Positions 7,324-15,563 of a stretch of 64,000 bases of DNA are shown in pieces. The notes under the pieces are model-generated. The model had not been told where the DNA came from, searched no databases, and was given only the letters and a program-made list of their open reading frames with translations. Where the stretch lies: positions 3,362,001 through 3,426,000 of the forward strand of contig NZ_LN831790.1 of assembly GCF_001013905.1 (NCBI RefSeq). The letters run 5' to 3'. Source of the DNA: Streptomyces leeuwenhoekii. Its GTDB lineage: Bacteria; Actinomycetota; Actinomycetes; Streptomycetales; Streptomycetaceae. The number at the start of each line of letters is the position of its first letter. Position 1 is the stretch's first letter. The position numbers were made by a program, and so were the translations under genes.

Positions 7324-8654
7324 CCACGCAGATCTTCATGGCGTCGACGCTCTACGGCACGGCCACCCTCGCCGCCGCCCTGGACGCCGGCTGCTTCGCC
7401 CCCGCCGACCGGCGGATCCTGCTGGTGTCCAACAACACGGCGACGCCCGAGACCACGCCCTCGGTCGACCGGATGCCCGGCTTCGGCCGGCTGCGCACCC
7501 GGTTCGACGACGTCGTGTCGTGGAACGAGGCGATCTTCCCCTTCCACCCGGGCGGCTGGCAGCCGCGCCCCGAGGACGTCCCGATGTGGGAGCGGTATCT
7601 GCGGCTGGCGTGGGGGCTCGGCGACGACGACGTGGCGCTCGCCGTGGAGTCGATCCAGGTCCACCCGGCGCTCGGGGTGACGCAGATCTTCGCCGACGCG
7701 CCGATCACCGTCTACGCGGACGGCCTGATGAGCTACGGCCCCACCCGCAACAAGCTCGACCCGCTGGTCGGCACCCGCGTGGAGCGGCTGCTCCACCTGG
7801 ATCTGGTGCCGGGCCTCACGCCGCTGCTGCTCACCGAGTTCGGCGTCCCGCCGGAGGTGGTGCCCACCCCCGTCTTCACCAAGGTCCTCGCCGAATTGGC
7901 CGACACCGGGGACGACCTGCCCGCCCTCACCGAACCCGCCCTGCTGCTGGGCCAGTACCTGTCCGCGCTGAACATCCTCTCCCCCGACGAGGAGGAGGAA
8001 CTGCATGTGCGGATGCTGCGCGGCGCGGCCGGTCTCGGCCACGAGCGGATCGTGTTCAAGCCGCACCCCTCGGCCCCGGCCCGTTTCGCCCGCACCCTGG
8101 AGCGGGAGGCCGAGCGGCTCGGCGTCGACCTGACCGTCCTGGACACGCCCGTCCTCGCGGAGGTGCTCTACCAGCGCATGCGTCCGGCGCTGGTCGTCGG
8201 CTGCTTCTCCACGGGTCTGCTCACCGCGTCCGCGCTGTACGGGCTGCCGGTCGCCCGCGTCGGCACCGGCACCCTGCTGGACCGGCTCTCCCCGTACGAG
8301 AACAGCAACCGCGTCCCCGTGACGGTGGTCGACGCGCTGCTGCCCGAGCCGTCCGACCACGCGGCCGTCACCGAGCAGCGCCGGGGCATGGACACCGGCG
8401 CGCTCACCTCCCTCGTCCGCGCCGTCGGGTACGCGATGCAGCCGAAGATCCTCCCGGAGCTGCGCCCGGAGGCCGAGCGGTATCTGGCGGAGCATCTGAA
8501 CGGGGGAGCCTGGCGGTACTTCAAGAAGAAGCGGCTGACCTCGCTGGGCCTGCCCGGCGGCATCCCGCAGCGGCTGGCGTTCCTGCCGCGCAGCGCCGCC
8601 GCGCGCCGGGTGGTGCGCCGGGCGCGGAAGCTGCGGCGCTCCCTCAAGCGGTGA
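7320..8654 (+). CDS. Polysialyltransferase-like capsule transferase
   Basis: A 444-residue protein of the same broad family as the one at 1288-2355. It opens with TTQIFMASTLYGTATLAAAL and has ILLVSNNTATPETTPS, ITVYADGLMSYGPTRN, a KPHPSAP motif, and VVGCFSTGLLTASALYG near the C-terminus. The HP and S/T-rich motifs are those that bind the CMP sugar in bacterial sialyltransferases of the GT52/polyST type. A basic C-terminal tail (ARRVVRRARKLRRSLKR) may help membrane association. The GTG at 7320 overlaps the stop of the GT2 gene (GTGA). Family is likely; donor and acceptor are inferred from the neighbouring neuAB genes. Confidence 0.75.
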   Translation: MTTQIFMASTLYGTATLAAALDAGCFAPADRRILLVSNNTATPETTPSVDRMPGFGRLRTRFDDVVSWNEAIFPFHPGGWQPRPEDVPMWERYLRLAWGLGDDDVALAVESIQVHPALGVTQIFADAPITVYADGLMSYGPTRNKLDPLVGTRVERLLHLDLVPGLTPLLLTEFGVPPEVVPTPVFTKVLAELADTGDDLPALTEPALLLGQYLSALNILSPDEEEELHVRMLRGAAGLGHERIVFKPHPSAPARFARTLEREAERLGVDLTVLDTPVLAEVLYQRMRPALVVGCFSTGLLTASALYGLPVARVGTGTLLDRLSPYENSNRVPVTVVDALLPEPSDHAAVTEQRRGMDTGALTSLVRAVGYAMQPKILPELRPEAERYLAEHLNGGAWRYFKKKRLTSLGLPGGIPQRLAFLPRSAAARRVVRRARKLRRSLKR

Positions 8655-8701
8655 CGTCCGCCCCGGCCCCCGGCAGCCGTACCGCCAATTCACGGTGACG
8701 A

Positions 8702-8752
8702 GAAAATGAACGGAAAGAAATACGCGTCCGATCACACTTTCCGTTCATCTTC
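8702..8752. repeat. Long imperfect inverted repeat between two transferase genes
   Basis: The arms 8702-8717 and 8737-8752 match over 16 bases with one mismatch; the inner 12 (ATGAACGGAAAG and its complement) are perfect. The 19-base spacer is AT-richer than the surroundings. It lies 47 bases after the stop of the transferase at 8654 and about 150 bases before the next start, so it could be a terminator, an operator for the next gene, or both. The arm composition (only about 40 percent GC) is unlike the rest of the window. No T-run follows on either strand. Confidence 0.6.
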
Positions 8753-8904
8753 TCTTCACGCACAAGCCTCCGCGGCCCGTGCGATGATCTGCAGGAAATC
8801 ATCACATCTCTGTACGTCGATGAAGGTGCGCCTGCATACCGGCGTCGCGGGCCGAACAAGCGGGGGCCTTCCGGTACCTGAGCTTCGGACTGGGCTGGTT
8901 GTCT

Positions 8905-11577
8905 ATGCGTATCGCCGTGTTCATCGAAAACCGCAACGGGGTGGGCCTCACCGCGCAGATCATGAGCGCCCCCGGAGCACGGGAGCACACCTTCGTGCCG
9001 GTCACCGCCGATCTCGGCGGTGATGTCGGCCGGTGGATCGAGGAGGAGACCTCGGCCCGGCTCGACGGCGTCGGGGTGCACAACCTGTTCCGCGAGGAGG
9101 AGACCCTCGCCCACGCGCAGTTCCTGGAGGAGACGGGCCCCCGGATGGCCGCCTTCGCGCAGCGCGAGGGCATCGACCGGCTGATCCTCTTCAACGACCA
9201 GTCGCAGCGCGGCAGCCGCGTCGCCCGTGCCCTCACCGAGACCCTCCCGGTGGTGCTCGTCCAGGACGGGCACCTGGACTTCCACTACAAGACGCTCACG
9301 CCCGGCGTCCGCGACCAGAACTGGTACTACGGCTCCTCCAGACCCGCGGCGGTGTGCGTCTGGGGGCCCGCCACCGCCCACCACCTGCTGTACCGCACGG
9401 CGGACGCCGATCCGGTCGTCCACATCACCGGCGCCCTGGGCCACAGCGACGACCCGGCCCTGCTGCGCGCCGCGCACAACCCCGCCCCGCGGCCGGCCCG
9501 CACCTCCCGCGATCCCCTGCGGATCATCATCCTCGACCAGCCGCTGGGCGATCAGCGCAAGCTGCCCGCCAAGCAGCACCGCGAGTATCTGAAGGCGGCC
9601 TGCGAGGCCCTCGCGGAGTTCGGCGAGGTCGCGATCAAGCCGCACCCCTCGACGCTCTCCGGCCATCTGAACTGGCTGGCCACCCTGCCCGGGGTCACCG
9701 TCCTCGACGAGTCGGCGCTGGTGGACGCGGCGGGCCTGAGCTCCTACGACCTGGCCGTCACCTTCTTCTCCACCACCTATCTGCAGACCCTGCGCGCCGG
9801 AACCCCGCTGATCCTCTTCAGCCCCCCGCCGCTGAACATCGTCTTCCCGGCCGTCAACCACGCCCTGCTGCGCAATGTCGGCAGTGTCGGCGAACTGGCC
9901 GACGTGGCGGGACAGTTGCACCGGACCGGCAAGTTCACCGGCAACACCACCGGGGAGCCCCTGACCCACTTCCTCACCTTCCGCGACGACGTGGCGGAGC
10001 AGATCCTGAAGGTGGTGGAGGAGGCCGAGCCGGCCGCACCGGCCGCGCCGCGGCCCGCCGTGGCCCCGGGCGCGCCGCGCGAGACCCGCGCCGAACGCGC
10101 GCTGCGCGCCGTGCGGGAGCGGCAGACGCCGCCGAAGTCGCTGGCGGTGCTGGGGCTCGGCTTCGGTTACGTGACGGGAGTCGCCATCCCGATCCTCACG
10201 TACACCCAGGCGCTCCTGGCCCACTCCCCCGTGGACATCCGCTACATCGACCTCAGCGCCTACTGCCGCATCGAGGACGTGCTCGACGCGCTGAAGGACA
10301 CCGACGTCGTCCTCGTCAACAGCCTCGCCCCGCTGTGGCGTTCGCCGCTGGGCAACGAGCTGGTGGCCGAACTGGTCTCCGACGGCCGGCAGGTCTTCCT
10401 GTACGCGCACGAGACCGAGCACGTCATGGCGTACGAGTCCGAGCACCACACCCTGCGCCACAAGGAGATGCTGCGGCTGCTGCCGGAGCTGACGGTGCTG
10501 TGCGTGTCGGCCGCCCAGGCGGACATGTTCCGCGGCCTCGGGGTGGCCGACCCCGTGGTCGTCTACAACACCGTGCCGCAGGACCTGCACCGGGCCCGGG
10601 CCCGGGTCGCCCCGGGCCCGCAGCCGCGGATCGTGATGGTCGGTTCCATGCAGGACCGCAAGGGGCTGGACCTCTTCTCCCGGGTGGCGGAGCTGGCGCA
10701 CACCGAGGGGCTGCCGTGGCGGTTCGCGTGGATCGGCCACCGCACCCCGCGCATCGCGCCGACCACCCTGCTGTCGGACCGGGTGACCTGGATGGGCGCC
10801 CTGTCCCGCGAGCGGGTGCGGGCCGAACTGGCCGCCTCCGACGTCTTCTTCCTCTCCTCCGTCGACGACCCGATGCCGCTGTCGGTGGTGGAGGCCGTGC
10901 AGCAGCGGCTGCGGGTGGTCACCTACCACCGGGTGGGCTCGCGGGAGGTGCTGGACGGGGTGCCGGGCTACCGGTCCTTCGCCGACTACACCCCGCAGGC
11001 GGCGCTGGAGGCGCTGCGGACCGTGCTCGGCGAGCGGGTGTCCGAGGACGACTACCGCGAGGTCGAGGAGCTGTTCGACATCCCCGCCTTCACCGCCCGG
11101 ATGACGGCGGCGCTGGGCCTGCCCGGCCCGCAGCGGCCGGCGCACGGGCAGCCCGCCGATCCGGCGCCGGGCGAGAGCGCCGGGGACCGGGCCGACAGCG
11201 GCGCGGCCGAGGACGTCCGGGCCGTGATACCCCAGCAGATCCGGCACCTCAACGAGGACTTCAAGCGCCACATGCGCAGCGGCAACGTCGAGGACGCGCT
11301 GCGGGTGGGCACCGAGATACTGCGCCGTCGGCAGCCGGTCGACGTGCTGATCGGGATGGCCGAGCTGCGCGCGGGGCGGGGCCAGGCGAAGGAGGCGTGC
11401 CAGTTGCTGGCCGCGGCGGCGATCGCCGGGGGCGACCGGGGCCGGGTGTGGTCGGAGATAGCCCGTGTCGCGGCGCTGCTCGGCCCCCGCGGCCGGTCCA
11501 TCCGCCTGCTGGCCCGCCGGGAGTCGGTGCGGGCCCAGGTGACCACGCACTCGGCCCGGCTGCGCAAGGGGCACTGA
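8905..11577 (+). CDS. Two-domain transferase: polysialyltransferase-like N-half fused to GT4 C-half
   Basis: An 890-residue protein. Residues about 1-380 resemble the capsule transferase family: MRIAVFIENRNGVGLTAQIM, LILFNDQSQRGSR, VLVQDGHLDFHY, VAIKPHPSTLSGHLNWLA and LAVTFFSTTYLQTLRAGTPL. A Pro/Ala linker follows (about 370-400). Residues about 405-740 are a GT4-type GT-B transferase with LGLGFGYVTGVAIP, YAHETEHVM, VVYNTVPQDL, IVMVGSMQDRKGLDLF and FFLSSVDDPMPLSVVEAV, in which the last segment is the donor-binding E-x7-E-like region. The final 130 residues are helical and charged. The ATG at 8905 is preferred; a TTG two codons earlier is possible. There is no clear Shine-Dalgarno sequence. 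The fusion suggests that two consecutive sugars are added by one polypeptide. Confidence 0.75.
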   Translation: MRIAVFIENRNGVGLTAQIMSAPGAREHTFVPVTADLGGDVGRWIEEETSARLDGVGVHNLFREEETLAHAQFLEETGPRMAAFAQREGIDRLILFNDQSQRGSRVARALTETLPVVLVQDGHLDFHYKTLTPGVRDQNWYYGSSRPAAVCVWGPATAHHLLYRTADADPVVHITGALGHSDDPALLRAAHNPAPRPARTSRDPLRIIILDQPLGDQRKLPAKQHREYLKAACEALAEFGEVAIKPHPSTLSGHLNWLATLPGVTVLDESALVDAAGLSSYDLAVTFFSTTYLQTLRAGTPLILFSPPPLNIVFPAVNHALLRNVGSVGELADVAGQLHRTGKFTGNTTGEPLTHFLTFRDDVAEQILKVVEEAEPAAPAAPRPAVAPGAPRETRAERALRAVRERQTPPKSLAVLGLGFGYVTGVAIPILTYTQALLAHSPVDIRYIDLSAYCRIEDVLDALKDTDVVLVNSLAPLWRSPLGNELVAELVSDGRQVFLYAHETEHVMAYESEHHTLRHKEMLRLLPELTVLCVSAAQADMFRGLGVADPVVVYNTVPQDLHRARARVAPGPQPRIVMVGSMQDRKGLDLFSRVAELAHTEGLPWRFAWIGHRTPRIAPTTLLSDRVTWMGALSRERVRAELAASDVFFLSSVDDPMPLSVVEAVQQRLRVVTYHRVGSREVLDGVPGYRSFADYTPQAALEALRTVLGERVSEDDYREVEELFDIPAFTARMTAALGLPGPQRPAHGQPADPAPGESAGDRADSGAAEDVRAVIPQQIRHLNEDFKRHMRSGNVEDALRVGTEILRRRQPVDVLIGMAELRAGRGQAKEACQLLAAAAIAGGDRGRVWSEIARVAALLGPRGRSIRLLARRESVRAQVTTHSARLRKGH

Positions 11578-12225
11578 CGGCGACACCCCGAGCGGCCCCG
11601 CCGGCGTCACCCACCGTCGCCCTCCGGCCGCCCGCACCGGGGGCGCCCCCGGGGACGGCCCCGGGGCGGCCGGGGACCCGGCGGACCGGGGGCGGCCGGG
11701 GGCGGCGGGGCAGCCCGAGGGCGGCCCGGGGCCATCCCGGCGCGGCCAGACGACGGCCGGAGGCGGCCCGAGGGCGGCCCGGAGAGGGCCCGGGGGCGGC
11801 CCGGAGAGGGCCCCAAAGCAGCCGGGGACGACGGCCCGGAGGACAACCGGAGACGCCCCGGAGACGGCCCCAAAGCAGCCGGGGACCACGGCCCGGAGGA
11901 CAACCGGGGACGGCCGAAGACGATCCGAGGACACCTGGGGACGACGGCGCGGAGGACAACCGGGAAGGGCCGGGGGCCGAAGACGACCCGCGGACACCTG
12001 GGGGCGGCCGGGGACGGCCGGGGTTGGCCCCGGCTGTCCTCGGGCCGCTCCGGGCCCGGGGCGGCCCCCGCCGCCGCTCCCGTGGGTCACCCGAAGTTCA
12101 GCAGAAGTTCCCCCGATCCTCCGCTCGACGGCTCTTCACCCTGCCGGGCGGCTGCCTAGCCTGGCCCCACCGCACTCCTCGCACCCCCGTTCAACGTCCG
12201 TGACGGATTGAGGTCCTTGGTCTCC
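11578..12225. other. Very GC-rich intergenic region with minisatellite
   Basis: This stretch of about 650 bases lies between the fused transferase and the methyltransferase. Much of it is degenerate GGGGACGGCC-type sequence that leaves several frames open by composition only. It contains the tandem repeat listed separately at 11811-11963. A TAGCCT hexamer near 12154-12159 is a possible -10 box for the downstream gene. No credible coding region was seen. Confidence 0.6.
11811..11963. repeat. Tandem repeat of about 57 bp, three copies
   Basis: A 40-base block at 11811-11850 recurs at 11868-11907 with a single mismatch. Both begin CCCCAAAGCAGCCGGGGAC and end GGAGGACAACCGG. A third, more diverged copy ends with the same 13 bases at 11951-11963. 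The spacing between copies is 57 and 56 bases. The repeat sits in noncoding DNA, so the near multiple of three is probably accidental. Copy number is likely to vary between strains. Confidence 0.75.
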
Positions 12226-13173
12226 ATGAACAGCCGCTCATTGCTCCGCAGCTCGGTCTCCCGGCGTCTGCTGCGTCCCGTCGCCGACCTCATCGACCAG
12301 CGCATCGAGCGGCGGGTCCGCTCGGCGGTCGCGCGCACCGCCGCGCACCGGGAGAGCGAGGAGCGGGACACGGAGCAGCTCGTCCGGGACGTCGAGCTGC
12401 TCATACGCCGCCAGTTCACCTTCGAGCTGCTGCTCGGACCGCGCGGCCGCGGCGTCTCCCGCATGGTGGCCGAGGCACCGCTGGAACGCCTCCACTCCGA
12501 GGTCGCCGCGCTGGCCGGGGACCGGGAGGCCGCGGTGCGCAACGTCGCCGCCGCCTTCCGCCTGCTCGTCGCGCTGGAGTCGCTCGGGGTGGGCCGGATC
12601 GCGGGCGGCACCATGAACATCTGCGGCAAGCTCGGCGCGATACCGCTGCTCGACCCGCCGAACGACGAGATCCTGGAGATCGGGACCCTGTACGGGATGT
12701 TCTCCGCCGGGCTGGTCCGCATGATGGAGCGCGACGGACGCAGCCCCGGCCTGACCATCGTCGACCCCTTCGCCGGCGTCCAGCTCCAGCCCGGCACCGC
12801 CCAGCGCCCGGACCCCACCGGCGCCCCGGTCGACGAGCACGCCGTACGCACCAATCTCGCCCTGGCCGGCCCGGCGGGCGCGGCGGCCCGCATCCAGCGG
12901 GGCTTCTCGGAGGACCCCGCCACCCGGGCCGCCGTCTCCGACCGCTCCTACGGCGTCATCGTCGTGGACGGGGACCACTCCGAGCAGGGCGTCGCCCAGG
13001 ACCTGGAGTGGGCCGAGGAGATCGCGGCGCCCGGCGCCGTCGTCGTCCTGGACGACTACGGCGACCCGAACTGGCCCGGCATCAAGCAGGCCCTGGACAA
13101 GCACCTGGCCGGCCGGACGCGCTTCACCTACCTCGGCAAGGCGGCGCACTCGGCCTATCTGCGGGCGGCCTGA
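12226..13173 (+). CDS. Class I SAM-dependent methyltransferase
   Basis: A 315-residue Rossmann-fold methyltransferase of the Methyltransf_24 kind. DEILEIGTLYGMFSAGLVR is the SAM-binding motif I, LTIVDPFAGVQL is motif II with the ribose-binding Asp, and YGVIVVDGDHSEQGVAQDLEW followed by GAVVVLDDYGDPNWPGI are later strands with the metal-binding acidic residues seen in sugar O-methyltransferases such as TylF/MycF-type enzymes. The first 130 residues are an extra helical, Arg/Glu-rich part. The ATG at 12226 is used; GAGG lies 11 bases before it, and a TTG six codons earlier is a weaker option. It probably methylates a sugar of the wall polymer; the target is not shown. Confidence 0.78.
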   Translation: MNSRSLLRSSVSRRLLRPVADLIDQRIERRVRSAVARTAAHRESEERDTEQLVRDVELLIRRQFTFELLLGPRGRGVSRMVAEAPLERLHSEVAALAGDREAAVRNVAAAFRLLVALESLGVGRIAGGTMNICGKLGAIPLLDPPNDEILEIGTLYGMFSAGLVRMMERDGRSPGLTIVDPFAGVQLQPGTAQRPDPTGAPVDEHAVRTNLALAGPAGAAARIQRGFSEDPATRAAVSDRSYGVIVVDGDHSEQGVAQDLEWAEEIAAPGAVVVLDDYGDPNWPGIKQALDKHLAGRTRFTYLGKAAHSAYLRAA

Positions 13174-13250
13174 CACCGCCCGCCCCGCACCGGGGCGGAA
13201 GCCCCCACCAGCACCAGAAGTGACCGCGAACGGTCGAAGGAGTTACGCAC

Positions 13251-14408
13251 GTGACCGAGACGGTCGTGACGGCGTCCGCGTCGCAGCCCGCCCCCGCCGC
13301 CACCGGGACCCCGGCCGCCCCCGGCCCGGCCCGCCCGCCGCGGCGCCCGGCGGGCCCCGCCCGGCTGCGCGCCCTGGACGGGCTGCGCCTGGTGGCCGCG
13401 CTGATGGTGGCCCTCTACCACTACGGCGGGCGCGGCGGTGCGGTCACCGAGGCGTGGGGCACCTCCCCCCAGCACCAGTTCCCGACGCTGCACAACCTCT
13501 TCGCCTACGGCTGCCTGGGCGTACAGATCTTCTTCGTGATCAGCGGGTTCGTGATCTGCATGAGCGGCTGGGGCCGGTCCCTGTCGTCGTTCTTCGCCTC
13601 CCGGGCCGCCCGGCTGCTGCCCGCCTACTGGGTGGCGGTGGTCCTGGTGACGGCGGTGTTCGCGCTGCCGGTGGTCGCCTACGAGGCGGTGTCGCCGAGC
13701 GACGCGCTGGTGAACCTGACCATGCTTCAGCAGCCGCTCGGCGCCGACCGGGTGCTCGGCGTGTGCTGGACGCTGTGGGCGGAGGTCCGGTTCTACGCAC
13801 TGTTCGCGCTGTGCGTGGTCCTGCCGGGAGCGACCCGGCGGCGGGTCATCCTGTTCTGCGCCTGCTGGACGCTGGCGGCGGCGCTCGCCCAGGCCGCCGA
13901 CGAGCCGCTGCTCGACGTGGTCCTCATGCCCGAGTACGCGCCGTTCTTCATCGGCGGCATCGGCCTGTACCTCGTCCACCGCGACCGGCGGGACGCCTGC
14001 GGCTGGGGCATCGCGGCGGTCGGCTTCCTCGTCGGGCAGCACTACGCGGTGCGCGAGCTGTGGAACGCGGCCGATCCGGACGCCTTCGCCCACCGCACCA
14101 CGGCCGGCATCGTCCTCGTCGTCGCCTTCGGCTTCGTGGCGGTCGCGGCGATCGCGCTGGGCCTGCTGAACCGGGCCGACTGGCGCTGGCTGACCGTGGC
14201 GGGCGCGCTGACGTACCCGTTCTACCTGGTCCACGAGCACCTCGGCTGGGTGGTGATCCACGCCCTGCACCGCGGGGCGGGCCTGGACTCGGCGACGACC
14301 TTCGCGCTGACCCTGGCCGCGATGCTGCTGCTGGCCTGGCTGCTGAACCGGTACGTCGAGAAGCCGCTGACCCCCCGTTTGCGGGCAGCTCTGTCACGCG
14401 TCCGGTGA
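13251..14408 (+). CDS. Acyltransferase family 3 membrane protein
   Basis: A 385-residue integral membrane O-acyltransferase of the Acyltransferase_3 type, which moves acetyl or other acyl groups to sugars on the outer face of the membrane. After a Pro/Ala-rich cytoplasmic leader (1-40) comes LRALDGLRLVAALMVALYHY, with the family's RxxxxDGLRxxA signature and the key histidine in LYHY. Then GVQIFFVISGFVI and about ten hydrophobic segments follow, ending with YPFYLVHEHLG and a final helix before the RYVEKPL motif. The GTG at 13251 is preceded by GAAGGAG at good distance. It probably decorates the glycopolymer made by this cluster. Confidence 0.85.
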   Translation: MTETVVTASASQPAPAATGTPAAPGPARPPRRPAGPARLRALDGLRLVAALMVALYHYGGRGGAVTEAWGTSPQHQFPTLHNLFAYGCLGVQIFFVISGFVICMSGWGRSLSSFFASRAARLLPAYWVAVVLVTAVFALPVVAYEAVSPSDALVNLTMLQQPLGADRVLGVCWTLWAEVRFYALFALCVVLPGATRRRVILFCACWTLAAALAQAADEPLLDVVLMPEYAPFFIGGIGLYLVHRDRRDACGWGIAAVGFLVGQHYAVRELWNAADPDAFAHRTTAGIVLVVAFGFVAVAAIALGLLNRADWRWLTVAGALTYPFYLVHEHLGWVVIHALHRGAGLDSATTFALTLAAMLLLAWLLNRYVEKPLTPRLRAALSRVR

Positions 14409-14471
14409 GTTCTTCAGACGATATGCGGCGTGGAGCTGGATCGGGGTGCACCCGGCAGGCACCCTCCCCGC

Positions 14472-15398
14472 ATGGCCACTGCACAAGCACCCGAGACGTA
14501 CCCCGGTGAGCTGAACGACGTCCCCGGCTGGTTCTGGCCGCTCGACCAGCTCCTGTTCACCTGGTTCCTGGAACGGCAGTCGGCGCGGGGCCTGCGGGGC
14601 GACCTGCTGGAACTGGGCGCCTACCTGGGCAAGAGCGCGATCCTGCTGGGGCACCACCGCCGCCCGGGCGAACGGTTCACCGTCTGCGACCTGTTCGGCA
14701 GCGAGGCCCCGGACCAGGCCAACCGCGCCGAGTCGGAGCAGTCCTACGCCTCGCTCACCCGCCAGGCGTTCGAGCGGAACTACCTCTCCTTCCACGACAC
14801 CCTGCCGGAGATCGTCCACGCCCCGACCTCGGTGATCACCGAAGAGGTCGAGCCGGGCACGTGCCGGTTCGTCCACGTCGACGCCTCGCACCTGTACGAG
14901 CACGTCCGCGGCGACATCGCGGCGGCCCGCGAGCTGCTGCTGCCGGAGGGCGTCGTCGTCCTGGACGACTTCCGCTCCGAGCACACCCCCGGCGTCTCCG
15001 TCGCCGCCTGGGAGGCGGTCCTCAACCACGGGCTGCGGCCGGTCTGCCTCAGCTCCCAGAAGCTGTACGGCACCTGGGGCGACCCCGGGCCCGTCCAGGA
15101 GGAGCTGCTCGACGCGCTGCGCCGGCGCGGGGACTGCTCGGTGAGCGTGCAGGAGGCCGCCGGGCACCGGCTGGTGCGGGCCCGCGCCAAGGGCATGCAG
15201 CCGCCGCCCTTCCCGCACTCGCGGCACTACGCCGCCCCCGTCCCCGTGCCCCGGCCGGTGCCGGCGGCCCGCCCCGCCGGCACCGCCCGCGCCCGCCGTC
15301 TCGCCGTGGACCTGCTGCCGCCGCTCGTCACCCGGGCCGTCCGCCGACACCGCGCCGGACGCGTCCGCCGCACCCCGGGCGCGCGGACCGCTTCCTAG
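14472..15398 (+). CDS. Class I SAM-dependent methyltransferase
   Basis: A 308-residue methyltransferase with the Methyltransf_24 layout: DLLELGAYLGKSAILLGHH is motif I, FTVCDLFGSEAPD holds the ribose-binding Asp, CRFVHVDASHLYEHVRGDI and VVVLDDFRSEHTPGVS are the later strands with acidic residues, and KLYGTWGD lies towards the end. The last 70 residues are Pro/Arg-rich and low complexity. The ATG at 14472 gives a start just before the conserved part; an in-frame GTG at 14430 is possible but adds an unconvincing Arg/Pro leader. The stop codon TAG is part of the CTAG site at which the adjacent MITE-like element inserted. It is the last gene of the glycopolymer run. Confidence 0.8.
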   Translation: MATAQAPETYPGELNDVPGWFWPLDQLLFTWFLERQSARGLRGDLLELGAYLGKSAILLGHHRRPGERFTVCDLFGSEAPDQANRAESEQSYASLTRQAFERNYLSFHDTLPEIVHAPTSVITEEVEPGTCRFVHVDASHLYEHVRGDIAAARELLLPEGVVVLDDFRSEHTPGVSVAAWEAVLNHGLRPVCLSSQKLYGTWGDPGPVQEELLDALRRRGDCSVSVQEAAGHRLVRARAKGMQPPPFPHSRHYAAPVPVPRPVPAARPAGTARARRLAVDLLPPLVTRAVRRHRAGRVRRTPGARTAS

Positions 15399-15558
15399 TG
15401 CCGCGGCAGGCAACGTTTGCCCGTCGAGGAGCGGCGTCCGGTGCGTGCTCTCGGTGTGCCGACCGGAAGCCCTCGTACTGGACGTACTCGGGCTTTCGGC
15501 CGGTGCGGCGAGAGGGCGTGCCGGGCGCGCGACGGGGTGAACGTTGCCTGCCGTGGCA
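15399..15558. mobile_element. MITE-like 160-bp palindromic element flanked by CTAG
   Basis: The outer 19 bases are inverted repeats with one mismatch: left TGCCGCGGCAGGCAACGTT (15399-15417), right complement at 15540-15558. Both sides carry CTAG (15395-15398 and 15559-15562), which looks like a 4-base target duplication. Inside, GACCGGAAGCCCTCGTAC pairs imperfectly with the sequence just after GTACTCGGGC, so nearly the whole element can fold back on itself. It has no coding capacity. It could also terminate transcription of the upstream operon. The terminal sequences differ from the adjacent IS481 element, so that element is unlikely to mobilise it. Confidence 0.7.
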
Positions 15559-15563
15559 CTAGC

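Noticed and set aside
8644..12090. 1148-codon minus-strand open frame over the fused transferase and the minisatellite
   Set aside because: It is the complement of a well-supported gene plus low-complexity GC-rich DNA, has no domain and arises from codon bias.
9033..12203. 1056-codon plus-strand open frame, Arg/Gly/Pro-rich
   Set aside because: Out of frame with the clear transferase in the same stretch; composition is typical of a shifted high-GC frame.
11578..12225. CRISPR-like array
   Set aside because: Units are directly adjacent 57-bp repeats without unique spacers, and no cas genes are present.
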